The notes under the pieces are model-generated. The model saw nothing but the letters and a program-made list of their open reading frames with translations, did not search any database and was not told the origin of the DNA. From NCBI RefSeq assembly GCF_900182575.1, contig NZ_FXSZ01000005.1, positions 62,001 to 126,000 on the forward strand: a stretch of 64,000 bases of DNA. The letters run 5' to 3'. Numbering within the stretch: the stretch's first letter is position 1; every line of letters starts with the position of its first letter. The position numbers and the translations under genes were made by a program. Source of the stretch: Solitalea koreensis (lineage in GTDB: Bacteria > Bacteroidota > Bacteroidia > Sphingobacteriales > Sphingobacteriaceae). Below, one piece after another: positions 25,999 to 34,294 of the stretch.

Positions 25999-27951
25999 TT
26001 ATCCTAAATCCTCTGATACCTTTTTAGCCAATTTACTGTTTGCGTATCCGTAGGAGAAATAGATCATCAATCCTATCAATAGCCAAATAGTAAAGCCAAT
26101 CCAGTTGCTAACGCCCAGTTCACTCATCATGTATAAGCAACTTAAAAAGCCCAGTACAGGTATTAATGAAAGGCTATATTTTATACAATAGTAGAGTGTT
26201 ACTAACGAAATAAGGAAGAAAATCCATAATGGGATTTTATGCTTGAATAAACTCCAACCGCTTTCGTACTTTTTAGTAGGGTCAATTTGAGCTGCGTCAA
26301 TAAATGCTTTGTATTCACTACTGTCCAGGTTGGTAAGATAATGTTCCATGTCTTCCCCGCGATTTTTGTGTTCGGCAGCCAGCTGTTTAACGGTAATTAA
26401 TTCCGATTGATTCAATGAAGTAACAAATGTGGTAGCATCATACATTTTGGGCTCATTTTTAAGAAAACTCATCGTGTTTTCTTTATTGTAAACGAATGAT
26501 GTAACAATAAAGAATACGGCCAAAAATGGAATGATGTATTTTGAATTTATATACGGTGTTTTGAATTTTCCTTTTGGTGCGTTGGGAAGTATTGAAAGTC
26601 GAAGTACGCCCGCACAAACCAAGGTAAATGCAAAAAGAGTACCAATGCTACATAAATCGGTTACGATGGTAAGGTTCATGAACAATGATGGAATTGCTAC
26701 AACAAAACCTGTAATAATAGTGGCAAAGCTTGGCGTTTTAAACTTAGGGTGGATTTTTGAGAATTGCTTAGGTAACAATCCATCTCGACTCATGCTCATC
26801 CAAATACGGGGCTGGCCCATTTGAAATACCAACAAAACACTCGCCATAGCAACAATAGCACTAATTCCAATGATTCCTGAAAGCCATTTAAGATTCAGCT
26901 TTTGGAAAACAAAGGCCAACGGATCGCCTACTGCCAATTCTTTATAGCTTACCATGCCGGTTAAAACCAATGCTATGACTACATAGAGTATCGTACAGAT
27001 AATAATGGCCCACATCATGCCTCTTGGAAGGTCGCGTTGAGGATCTTTACATTCTTCTGCCGTAGTAGATATGGCATCAAATCCAATGTAAGCAAAGAAC
27101 ACAGCTGAAACTCCTTTTAAAATTCCTGAAACACCATTAGGAGCAAAAGGATTCCATTTATTGGTATCAACATAAAAAATGCCAACAGATATAACCAGCA
27201 AGATGATAGCTAGCTTAATTACCACCATGGCATTGCTGGCGTTCCGCGATTCTTTCATGCCGCGATAAACTAACCATGTAATGAGGATGATGATAACCAA
27301 GGCTGGAATATCAGCAATGAGGTGCAGTCCTAGTAATTGTGGAGCATCATTCCAAGCTTTATAAGCCATTTGTAAGGCCGGATCAAGGTTTGTAAACGAT
27401 TTGCCACTATTCATCAATGCAACTGCATCTTTGTAACCTTTTGAAATCGTCAGATAATCGGTACACATCCAATCGGGTACGTGTATGCCGGTAATTCCGA
27501 GAGAAGGAATGTTAATGCTCGATAGTAAACCGGTAAAATAATCAGACCATGAAATGGCTACAGTTATATTACCAATAGCATATTCCATAATCAATGCCCA
27601 GCCTATAATCCAGGCCGTAAGTTCGCCAAATGCCACATAGGAGTAGGTATAAGCACTTCCTGAAACAGGAACTAAGGATGCGAATTCAGCATAGGCAAAA
27701 GCCGCAAAACTACAGGCAATCGCAGTAAAGATGAACAGGAATATTACCCCTGGACCTCCATCGGATGCTGCTTTGCCGATGGTGCTGAAAATTCCTGCAC
27801 CAATAATCGCTGCAATGCCAAAAGCGGTTAAATCACGAACCGTAAGTGTACGGGTTAACGATGCGTCGCCACCATGCCCGTCGCTTTCTCCCTTGGCCGC
27901 TTCTGCTAAAATGTTTTGAACTGATTTCTTTCGGAAAAGATTATTAAACAT
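25999..27951 (-). CDS. APC-family amino acid permease (cationic amino acid transporter-like)
   Basis: This 650-residue transporter starts with a cytoplasmic tail containing LTRTLTVRDLTAFGIAAIIGAGIF, the first helix signature of APC permeases (GxGIF). About 12-14 membrane helices follow, with FFAYIGFDAISTTAEECKDPQRDLPRG (in two adjoining parts) and the extra C-terminal helices seen in the CAT subgroup. A hydrophilic insertion of about 75 residues (near 498-570) sits between late helices, longer than usual. Substrate is likely an amino acid but not determined. Confidence 0.9.
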   Translation of the reverse strand: MFNNLFRKKSVQNILAEAAKGESDGHGGDASLTRTLTVRDLTAFGIAAIIGAGIFSTIGKAASDGGPGVIFLFIFTAIACSFAAFAYAEFASLVPVSGSAYTYSYVAFGELTAWIIGWALIMEYAIGNITVAISWSDYFTGLLSSINIPSLGITGIHVPDWMCTDYLTISKGYKDAVALMNSGKSFTNLDPALQMAYKAWNDAPQLLGLHLIADIPALVIIILITWLVYRGMKESRNASNAMVVIKLAIILLVISVGIFYVDTNKWNPFAPNGVSGILKGVSAVFFAYIGFDAISTTAEECKDPQRDLPRGMMWAIIICTILYVVIALVLTGMVSYKELAVGDPLAFVFQKLNLKWLSGIIGISAIVAMASVLLVFQMGQPRIWMSMSRDGLLPKQFSKIHPKFKTPSFATIITGFVVAIPSLFMNLTIVTDLCSIGTLFAFTLVCAGVLRLSILPNAPKGKFKTPYINSKYIIPFLAVFFIVTSFVYNKENTMSFLKNEPKMYDATTFVTSLNQSELITVKQLAAEHKNRGEDMEHYLTNLDSSEYKAFIDAAQIDPTKKYESGWSLFKHKIPLWIFFLISLVTLYYCIKYSLSLIPVLGFLSCLYMMSELGVSNWIGFTIWLLIGLMIYFSYGYANSKLAKKVSEDLG

Positions 27952-28107
27952 AAGTTGATTGGTTATATACCTTCATTTTTTGACCCCTAACCTACATGAT
28001 TCTGATTAGAAACACAATTCCGAATTAAATAAGTTTCGTGTGAATTTTCAAGGATACCTTTATCTGCAATAAATGTATATTAATTTTAACTATTGTAATT
28101 TGATGAA

Positions 28108-28700
28108 TGAGAAAACTATTTAAAGAAAACATTGCCTTTATCTATCTCTTTTCCTGTTGGCTATTCTAATTTCTGTAATACTTTTAATTCATTCAAAGCA
28201 CAAAGTTAAATTGCTTATAAACAGTTGTTTCAATACTTTCTTCGATGATTTTTTGTTGCCTTTAATGCATTTGGCTCTATTACGTTTAACGTAGGTTTAA
28301 CTTTATTACTCTTGTTTAAGGCTCCTCGAAAAGGTATTTTAGCGACCTTAGTTTTTTGTCGGTAATGCTGGTAACCCAAATTTTTGAACATTGTGTTTTA
28401 TGGAGAACCACGGCCAGTGGCCTATTTTGAAGGATACCGTCAATTGCGTTTAGTGGAAGGAGTGGAGATGCTTCGTACAGAAAGTTTTCCTTCAGGACAT
28501 ACATCGGCTGTTTTTGTCATTGTCACTTTTTGGGTTTTGACCTCAAAGCATAAGCGTTTTACCTGGCTTTTAGTTCCGGCAATATTGCGGCTTGTGCGCG
28601 ATTGGATATGTTGCAGCATTTTATACGGATATATGTCGGAATGATAATAGGAGTGATGATAACTACGGTGTGCTGTTCTTTTTGCAGGATAAACTTGATA
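28108..28700 (+). pseudogene. PAP2-family lipid phosphatase, decayed by multiple frameshifts
   Basis: Pieces of one PAP2 protein are readable in order but in different frames. They are MRKLFKENIAFIYLF (28108), LAILISVILLIHSKHKVKLL and FNTFFDDFLLPLMHLA (from 28157, +1), GSITFNVGLTLLLLFKAPRKG (28273, frame 0), VMLVTQIF (28362, +2), then VFYGEPRPVAYFEGYRQ and the catalytic SFPSGHTSAVF (28384 onward, frame 0), and CARLDMLQHF with YVGMIIGVM (28590-28650, +2). Each change needs an indel, at least five in all. The motifs PRP, PSGHT and QHF remain recognisable, so decay is fairly recent. No full-length product can be made. Confidence 0.82.
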
Positions 28701-28825
28701 AATCTCTTTGAACCATGTTTTTCTATGCTCTTTAATTCAGTGGTGGAGAGACGATAACTTTTAAAATGATATGATTGGAGATGCATAAGCATCTGTTTTA
28801 CTGCAATTTTTAAAACAAGATAAGA

Positions 28826-29716
28826 ATGAAAAATAAAATTTTACTAGCTATTATCGGGAGTGTGCTTGTAGGTTGTTCTAATGAAACAAAGTCTTTTGGA
28901 ACAACACTAATGAATTTTAATAAAGAACTCGGTGTTCAACAAGATGAAAAAAGCAACAATGACAATACATCAGATCTTCTAGCATCAAGTAGTGAAGGGG
29001 AAATCTTAAATAGTCTACCATCTGGTAATGAAAACAGGAAAAGCAATTCCAAGTCATCAGACACTAGCCAAATCCTTCTTCCTAGCGAGTACTTTAACGT
29101 AATCAAAACAGTAGATGGTAAACAGGAAGTGCAAAATCCTTCAAATGAAATCGTGGTTGTTAATAAACTTTATAGCTTACCTGAAAATTATATACCTAAT
29201 GATCTGATCATTCCAAATGTTACTTTTTCTTTTGGAAAACAGGATATTGAAAAAGCCTATTTGAGAAAACCGGCTGCTGATGCATTGGTAAAGATGTTTC
29301 AAGCTGCAAAACTAGATAAGATCACTCTGGCTGCAGTTTCTGCATACCGATCATATAAACGGCAGAAAGAGGTTTTTAATCATGGAGTGCAAACAAAAGG
29401 GCATGCAGAAGCAGCTAAGTTAATTGCTGTTCCTGGTATGAGTGAGCACCAAACAGGATTAGCACTTGACATCTCTTCAAAAAGTAATGGGTACCGTCTT
29501 GATGAAAACTTTGCCAATACACCGGAAGGGGAATGGCTCAAGACAAATGCCCATCATTACGGATTTATCCTTCGGTATCAAAAAGGTAAGGAAAGCATAA
29601 CCGGTTATAACTACGAACCATGGCATTTTCGTTATGTTGGTGTGCAAGTGGCCATGGATCTATACAATAAAGACATAACACTTGATGAATATGTGAAAAA
29701 TGCCAAGGCTATATAA
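28826..29716 (+). CDS. VanY-like D-alanyl-D-alanine carboxypeptidase (M15B), lipoprotein
   Basis: This 296-residue protein starts with a lipoprotein signal ending LVGC (Cys17). A Ser/Asn-rich linker of about 90 residues precedes the peptidase domain. The zinc ligands and catalytic residues are in SEHQTGLALDIS (H208, D215) and EPWHFRYVG (E264, H267), and VSAYRSYKRQKEVF is the substrate-binding start of the M15B domain. Such enzymes trim D-Ala from peptidoglycan stem peptides. The gene lies 125 bp after the PAP2 pseudogene; no vancomycin-resistance genes are nearby, so a housekeeping role is likelier. Confidence 0.93.
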   Translation: MKNKILLAIIGSVLVGCSNETKSFGTTLMNFNKELGVQQDEKSNNDNTSDLLASSSEGEILNSLPSGNENRKSNSKSSDTSQILLPSEYFNVIKTVDGKQEVQNPSNEIVVVNKLYSLPENYIPNDLIIPNVTFSFGKQDIEKAYLRKPAADALVKMFQAAKLDKITLAAVSAYRSYKRQKEVFNHGVQTKGHAEAAKLIAVPGMSEHQTGLALDISSKSNGYRLDENFANTPEGEWLKTNAHHYGFILRYQKGKESITGYNYEPWHFRYVGVQVAMDLYNKDITLDEYVKNAKAI

Positions 29717-29755
29717 ACTTTAGACTTAAAGAGGGTTATCCTTCCAATTCCAATA

Positions 29756-29780
29756 GTGGCACGACTTCAAGTCGTGCCAC
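29756..29780. repeat. Perfect 12-bp palindrome, possible terminator or dispersed element
   Basis: GTGGCACGACTT and its exact complement face each other across one base. It lies between convergent genes, 39 bp after the VanY-like gene stop and 60 bp before the end of the DUF4399 gene. There is no T-run directly after the stem. Weakly complementary outer arms (AAAGAGGGTTATCC and GGGTTACCCCTTT) extend it. Confidence 0.7.
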
Positions 29781-29840
29781 CGTTATTCGCTGCGTTCGGG
29801 TTACCCCTTTTGATCTAATCAAGTTATCCCATCTGTCTGA

Positions 29841-30353
29841 TTATTTTTTAACCATTTCCGAAGAAACATCAACAGTAATGGTTTTACTCATTCTAACCCC
29901 ATAAGAAGTATGCATTCCATCGGCAAATTGGAGGGTTAGAGAATGTTTACCCGGAGTTAGTGTCAATTCGGTCTCTGTTTGGCCCTTTCCAAAATGTATA
30001 TGGGTTGAATCAGCCGGAACGACTTGTCCTGCCGGGATAAATGAGCCATCAATAATAATATGATGGTGGCCTTTGTCGGGATTCTTGGCACCTAACGGTT
30101 CAACGGTCATTCCCTTTACTCCCATTTCTACTTTTACCGGGTTTTTAACAGTTTCACCATCCTTTAAATTGACAAAGTATACTTCTTGGCCTGCTTTTAT
30201 GATGGTAGTGTCAACCGCAGCGGGCATTTCAGCGTGCTCAGCAGATTTTTGTTGAATGGTATCAGAGGCTTCTTCTTTTGGTTTTTTGTTCGTGTTGCAC
30301 GATACTAAAGCTAACCCTAAGGCTAAAAGAATGCAATTTGTTTTCATATTCAA
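29841..30353 (-). CDS. DUF4399 lipoprotein
   Basis: This 170-residue protein has a lipobox LALVSC and then an acidic/Pro-rich linker. The DUF4399 domain reads EVYFVNLKDGETVKNPVKV, KNPDKGHHHIIIDG, DSTHIHFGKGQTETEL and LTLQFADGMHTSYG. The many histidines could bind a metal, but the domain has no established biochemical function. Met3 is an alternative start. The nearest upstream sequence is the 22-bp tandem repeat array, which begins 110 bp before its start codon. Confidence 0.88.
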   Translation of the reverse strand: MNMKTNCILLALGLALVSCNTNKKPKEEASDTIQQKSAEHAEMPAAVDTTIIKAGQEVYFVNLKDGETVKNPVKVEMGVKGMTVEPLGAKNPDKGHHHIIIDGSFIPAGQVVPADSTHIHFGKGQTETELTLTPGKHSLTLQFADGMHTSYGVRMSKTITVDVSSEMVKK

Positions 30354-30463
30354 TTGTTTAGGTATGTAATTATAATCCTGATAATCATAGAAATTTATAA
30401 AAAGATTATGAATTAATTATGAAGTAATGAATTTATTTCAAAATGCCTCGAGAATACTATTTT

Positions 30464-30749
30464 GACCTAAGCAGATTATTTCATTCGACGTAAGCAGGTT
30501 ACCCATTTGACCTAAGCAGGTTACCCTCTTGACCTAAGCAGGTTAGCCTTTCGAGCTAAGCAGGTTACTCTCTTGACCTAAGCAGGTTACCCATTTGACC
30601 TAAGCAGGTTATTCATTCGACGTAAGCAGGTTATCCATTTGACCTAAGCAGGTTAGCCACTTGACCTAATCAGGTTAGCCTTCGAGCTAAGCAGGTTACC
30701 CTCTTGACCTAAGCAGTTTAGCCTTTCGAGCTAAGCAGGTTACCCTTTG
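30464..30749. repeat. 13-copy tandem array of a 22-bp non-coding unit
   Basis: Unit starts are 30464, 30487, 30509, 30531, 30553, 30575, 30597, 30619, 30641, 30663, 30684, 30706 and 30728. Nearly every unit has the core CTAAGCAGGTTA after GAC or GAG, followed by a seven-base variable tail such as CCCATTT, CCCTCTT or GCCTTTC. Eleven units are 22 bp, one 23 and one 21. The core has the partial dyad ACCT-AAGC-AGGT. Tails ending TTC are always followed by GACG or GAGC, others by GACC, and blocks of two or three units recur, so it grew by multi-unit duplication. Stops occur in all frames, so it is not coding. It lies between the pepF terminator and the DUF4399 promoter region. Confidence 0.95.
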
Positions 30750-30766
30750 AAAGGAGTGTAAACAAA

Positions 30767-30789
30767 AAGCCTCGAAAAAATCGAGGCTT
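30767..30789 (-). terminator. Intrinsic terminator after pepF
   Basis: On the minus strand AAGCCTCGA / TCGAGGCTT (9 bp) closes a TTTTT loop and is followed by a T-run, 35 bp after the pepF stop. It separates pepF from the tandem array. Confidence 0.8.
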
Positions 30790-30823
30790 CTGTAATAATT
30801 TAACTTGTATGTAACTAAACGTA

Positions 30824-32524
30824 TTAATTCAGCTTTTTGAGTTCAGCTTTCACAAAATCCATCAAATCACTGATGTATTTTTTTGAGAAATTAAACTCAA
30901 TTCCTGCTGTTTTGTAAATATCACCAATCGTTTTAGTGTAACCGAGTTTAAGCGCGGCAAGGTAATCTTCCACTGCTTTTTCAGGGTGTTGTTTAAAGTT
31001 TTTCCAAACTGCAATGGCTCCTAATTGAGCAATCGCGTATTCGATGTAATAGAATGGTACTTCAAACAAATGCAATTGTTTTTGCCAAATACTCTGCATT
31101 ACACTTTCGTAATCGGTCCATTCAACAAAGCCTGCTCCGAAACGTTTGTAGATACCTGTCCAGGCTTGTGTACGTTCTGCTGTTGTATGTTCAGGATGCG
31201 TATAAACCCAGTGTTGGAAACAATCGATAATCGCTACCCAAGGAAGCGTTTTCAATACATCCTTTAATTGATCACGTTTAGCGCGTAATAGGTCTTCATC
31301 ATTCGTAAAGAATTCATCCCAATGATCCATCGAAATCAATTCCATCGACATAGAAGCCAGTTCAGCTACTTCGGAAGTGAGGTGTTTGAAATCGTTTAGT
31401 TCTAGGTCTGAAGAAATGAAGGTATGCACCGCATGTCCGCCTTCATGAACCATAGTTGTTAAATCACGAAAAGAATTAGCTGAATTCATGAAAATGAAAG
31501 GCATTCCGGTTTCAGCCAATGGATAGTTGTATCCGCCTGGAGCTTTTCCTTTTCTGCTTTCTAAATCAACCAAGTGTTTTTCTTTCATGGTTTTCAAGCA
31601 TGAACCCATGTAAGGATGTAATTTCTCAAAACATAAAATTGATTTATCGAGTAATTCTTGTCCGTTGTTGAAAGGCTTTAAAGCAGGTTTTCCTGTCACA
31701 TCCACATCGGTATCCCACGGTTTTAATTTATCCAGCTTTAAGGTTTCGCGACGCACTTCAGCTTGTTCAGCTAGAATTGGTACAACCACTTTTTCAATGG
31801 CTTCATGGAAAGCAAAACAATCTTCCTTGGTATAATCAAAACGTCCTAACGCAGCGAAAGCATAATCACGGTAATTTTCAAAATCGGCGTTTTTAGCTAC
31901 CTGATGACGAAGTTTAATGAGTGAAGTATATAAGTCATCCAGTTTGTCTTTGTCTTGAGCGCGACGAGCAGTAATTTTATCATAAGCTTCTTTACGCACC
32001 GTACGATCGGTATCTTTTAAAAAGTTAGCCGCTTGTTCCAGTGTGTATTCTTTGCCATTGATTTCCACACTCATCGCTCCCGAAATGGCAGCAAATTTTT
32101 GTTGTTCTACTTGTAAGTCACTTAACAACTGAATGTTTTTCTCACGGAACAGTTCTAATTGTTTTTTTAAACTGCGGATGTAAATGAAATACTTTTGCTG
32201 GTCGAGTTGCTCAACAAAAGGAGATGCAATGAATTTTTTATTGAGTTCGTTGGTATGAGGAGCAATTTTAGGCTCAATTTCAGTTGCAAAATATTGGAAA
32301 TCAGCGAGTAGTTTTTCATCTGTAGTATCGCAGGTCATTTTAATGTAGCGCCATGCAAAATCTTCTTCCAAAGCCGCTTCCAACTCACTGCGGTCACGCA
32401 TCCAATGAATCAATGTTTCTACTGAATCAATTTCACGATCGAGCAACTCTTTGTAAAAAGGCTCAATGGTTTCAAATTTTATCTCAAAGTGTTCTGGAAG
32501 AAAAGAGCGTTTATTTGTTGTCAT
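30824..32524 (-). CDS. pepF: Oligoendopeptidase F family, M3 metallopeptidase
   Basis: This 566-residue cytoplasmic zinc peptidase cleaves short peptides. The zinc-binding motif is H360-E361-x-x-H364 (MVHEGGHAVHTF), with a downstream Glu in TSEVAELASMSMELIS as third ligand. The long N-terminal helical region and C-terminal FVKAELKKLN tail fit M3 enzymes; the length is normal for the family. No signal peptide is present. It is transcribed alone, ending at its own terminator. Confidence 0.94.
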   Translation of the reverse strand: MTTNKRSFLPEHFEIKFETIEPFYKELLDREIDSVETLIHWMRDRSELEAALEEDFAWRYIKMTCDTTDEKLLADFQYFATEIEPKIAPHTNELNKKFIASPFVEQLDQQKYFIYIRSLKKQLELFREKNIQLLSDLQVEQQKFAAISGAMSVEINGKEYTLEQAANFLKDTDRTVRKEAYDKITARRAQDKDKLDDLYTSLIKLRHQVAKNADFENYRDYAFAALGRFDYTKEDCFAFHEAIEKVVVPILAEQAEVRRETLKLDKLKPWDTDVDVTGKPALKPFNNGQELLDKSILCFEKLHPYMGSCLKTMKEKHLVDLESRKGKAPGGYNYPLAETGMPFIFMNSANSFRDLTTMVHEGGHAVHTFISSDLELNDFKHLTSEVAELASMSMELISMDHWDEFFTNDEDLLRAKRDQLKDVLKTLPWVAIIDCFQHWVYTHPEHTTAERTQAWTGIYKRFGAGFVEWTDYESVMQSIWQKQLHLFEVPFYYIEYAIAQLGAIAVWKNFKQHPEKAVEDYLAALKLGYTKTIGDIYKTAGIEFNFSKKYISDLMDFVKAELKKLN

Positions 32525-32584
32525 GTTTTATCGTTAAGGTTTTAAAATAGGTTTAAGGTTAAAGGTTTTAGTCCTAAAAAGCCA

Positions 32585-32659
32585 TTTCATGCTGAGTAAC
32601 GAACCATCCGTTTAAGAAGAGTTTCTTGACCTCGGGATTCCTCGGTTCTCGGAATGACA
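32585..32659. repeat. Dispersed hairpin repeat, copy 1
   Basis: A sequence beginning TCATGCTGAGTAACGAA and ending TTCTCGGAATGACA, whose ends are inverted and near-complementary (TGTCATTCCGAGAA in reverse), lies between ubiA and pepF. The left end closely matches a second element at 62519-62609. Confidence 0.7.
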
Positions 32660-32667
32660 AGTATATC

Positions 32668-33522
32668 CTAAATCCTGAAAAATGTATCAGCGAGAAAAAA
32701 TGCGGCAAAAACTACGCTGGCAATTCCGTTTGCAGTCATAAAAGCGATATTAACTTTACTTAAATCATTTGGCTTTACCAATGAATGCTGATAGACAAGC
32801 ATGGCACAATAGCCCGTTGCGCCTAACCAATAAAACCAGCTAAAGCTCCCATGGATACCTGCCCCAATAATAAAAGCGGCAGAAAATAAATGAAGAAAAG
32901 AAGAGAAGCTCAATGCATTTTTTTTACCTAACCATTGAGGTATAGAATGTAAATGTTCGGAACGATCAAAATCTTCATCTTGCAAGGCATAGATAATGTC
33001 AAAACCGCTTACCCAAGTCAAAACAGCTAATGAAAACAATACAGGTAATAAAGCAAATTCTCCTGTTACCACTAAGTAGGCGCCAATTGGAGCGAGCGAT
33101 AAGCCTAAACCCAAAACCAGGTGGCACAAAGCAGTAAATCGTTTTGTATAACTATACCCCAATACCACTAGTAAAGCTAATGGAGAAAGAAAAAAGCAGA
33201 TAGGATTAATAAACCAGGTGGCAGCAATAAAAAATACCGAATTAAGAATAGTAAAGGTTAAAGCTGATTTTGCCGAAACGATGCCTGCAGGAATTTCGCG
33301 CATTTTTGTACGTGGATTTTTAGCATCAATATCTCTATCTAAATAACGGTTAAATGCCATGGCGGCACTTCTGGCAAACACCATACAGGCTAACATCAAA
33401 ATGAATTTTTTAAGATCAAAAGATGCTCCACTAGTTGATTGAGCCAGAAAAAAACCAATTATGGCAAAAGGCATTGCAAAAATGGTATGACTGAATTTAA
33501 TAAGTGACAGGTAATTTTTCAT
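32668..33522 (-). CDS. UbiA-family prenyltransferase
   Basis: This 284-residue membrane protein has about eight to nine helices and the two Asp-rich motifs of the UbiA family: FNRYLDRDIDAKNPRT (about 57-72) and the second, LQDEDFDRSEH (near 181). The second binds the prenyl diphosphate with Mg2+. The family makes menaquinone or ubiquinone precursors or other prenylated aromatics. Sequence features resemble 4-hydroxybenzoate prenyltransferase, but ubiE, which is also used for menaquinone, lies 0.8 kb away; quinone biosynthesis is the safe inference. It follows engB. Confidence 0.88.
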   Translation of the reverse strand: MKNYLSLIKFSHTIFAMPFAIIGFFLAQSTSGASFDLKKFILMLACMVFARSAAMAFNRYLDRDIDAKNPRTKMREIPAGIVSAKSALTFTILNSVFFIAATWFINPICFFLSPLALLVVLGYSYTKRFTALCHLVLGLGLSLAPIGAYLVVTGEFALLPVLFSLAVLTWVSGFDIIYALQDEDFDRSEHLHSIPQWLGKKNALSFSSFLHLFSAAFIIGAGIHGSFSWFYWLGATGYCAMLVYQHSLVKPNDLSKVNIAFMTANGIASVVFAAFFLADTFFRI

Positions 33523-33539
33523 GCGTTTAATTTCAATTC

Positions 33540-34169
33540 TTATTTATAGAAATCCTGATTGAAGTCGGGGATTTCAAAACCGCTATTTATTTCATCAACA
33601 AACTGAAGGACTTCATCTCGGCCTGAGCCATCTTCAGAAGAGGTAATAAATAGTTGTGGTACTTCTTCCCACTGCTTTAACATTTCATTTTTAAACAATT
33701 CAACGTTTTGAGCCGTTTTTCCTTTTGATTGTTTGTCAGCTTTGGTAAATATCAACACAAACGGAAGTCCTTGATCTCCTAACCAGTTGATGAAATCTAA
33801 ATCGACTTTTTGAGGAGTTAAACGGGAATCGATTAAGACCATAACGCATTGTAAGTTTTCCCGTTTGGTAAGATATGCCCGGATGAACTTCTCCCATTTT
33901 TCTTTCGATGATTTTGACACGCGAGCGAAACCGTAACCGGGTAAGTCAACAATAAACCATTTGTCATTGACTTTAAAATGATTAATTAATTGTGTTTTGC
34001 CGGGAGTTTGCGATGTTTTTGCAAGTCCTTTTTTATCAACTAACATATTGATGAGGGACGATTTGCCCACATTTGAACGTCCGATAAATGCATATTCAGG
34101 TAACACAGGAGTAGGCAGTTTGCTTACTTGGGTGTTACTGCATAAAAATTCTGCTGATTTTATGATCAT
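33540..34169 (-). CDS. engB: Ribosome-biogenesis GTPase EngB/YihA
   Basis: This 209-residue GTPase helps 50S ribosome assembly. All G motifs are visible: G1 GRSNVGKSS, G2 region SQTPGKTQ, G3 DLPGYG, G4 TKAD, and G5-like SSEDG. The start is set at ATG 34169 (MIIKSAEFL); the frame can be read back to 34184, but that codon lies inside a promoter-like TAnnTTTG element, so the upstream start is unlikely. It is divergent from ubiE and precedes ubiA by 17 bp. Confidence 0.95.
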   Translation of the reverse strand: MIIKSAEFLCSNTQVSKLPTPVLPEYAFIGRSNVGKSSLINMLVDKKGLAKTSQTPGKTQLINHFKVNDKWFIVDLPGYGFARVSKSSKEKWEKFIRAYLTKRENLQCVMVLIDSRLTPQKVDLDFINWLGDQGLPFVLIFTKADKQSKGKTAQNVELFKNEMLKQWEEVPQLFITSSEDGSGRDEVLQFVDEINSGFEIPDFNQDFYK

Positions 34170-34173
34170 GAGG

Positions 34174-34181
34174 CAAAAGTA
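34174..34181 (-). promoter_or_regulatory. Possible -7 promoter element of engB
   Basis: On the minus strand TACTTTTG followed by C matches TAnnTTTG and ends 4 nt before ATG 34169. The transcript would then be leaderless or nearly so. No clear -33 element is seen. Confidence 0.4.
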
Positions 34182-34279
34182 CAAATTAAGGTTGGTTGTT
34201 AGTTAATGGTTATCAGTTAACGGTTAATCGTTAACTATCGACCATGGACTAAATTCTATGAACTATGGACAATGAAACT

Positions 34280-34287
34280 TATCTTTG
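34280..34287 (+). promoter_or_regulatory. Possible -7 promoter element of ubiE
   Basis: TATCTTTG matches TAnnTTTG and ends 7 nt before ATG 34295. As with engB, the leader would be almost absent. No -33 TTG is evident. Confidence 0.4.
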
Positions 34288-34294
34288 GCCCAAC

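Noticed and set aside
28316..28792. Minus-strand open frames of 62 and 77 codons in the PAP2 region
   Set aside because: They are antisense to recognisable PAP2 sequence and resemble no protein.
28826..29716. Vancomycin resistance locus
   Set aside because: Only a VanY-like peptidase is present, without vanHAX or vanRS; Gram-negative lipoprotein forms are housekeeping enzymes.
30464..30749. CRISPR array
   Set aside because: The unit repeats continuously with no unique spacers of constant length, the variable part is only seven bases, and no cas gene is nearby.
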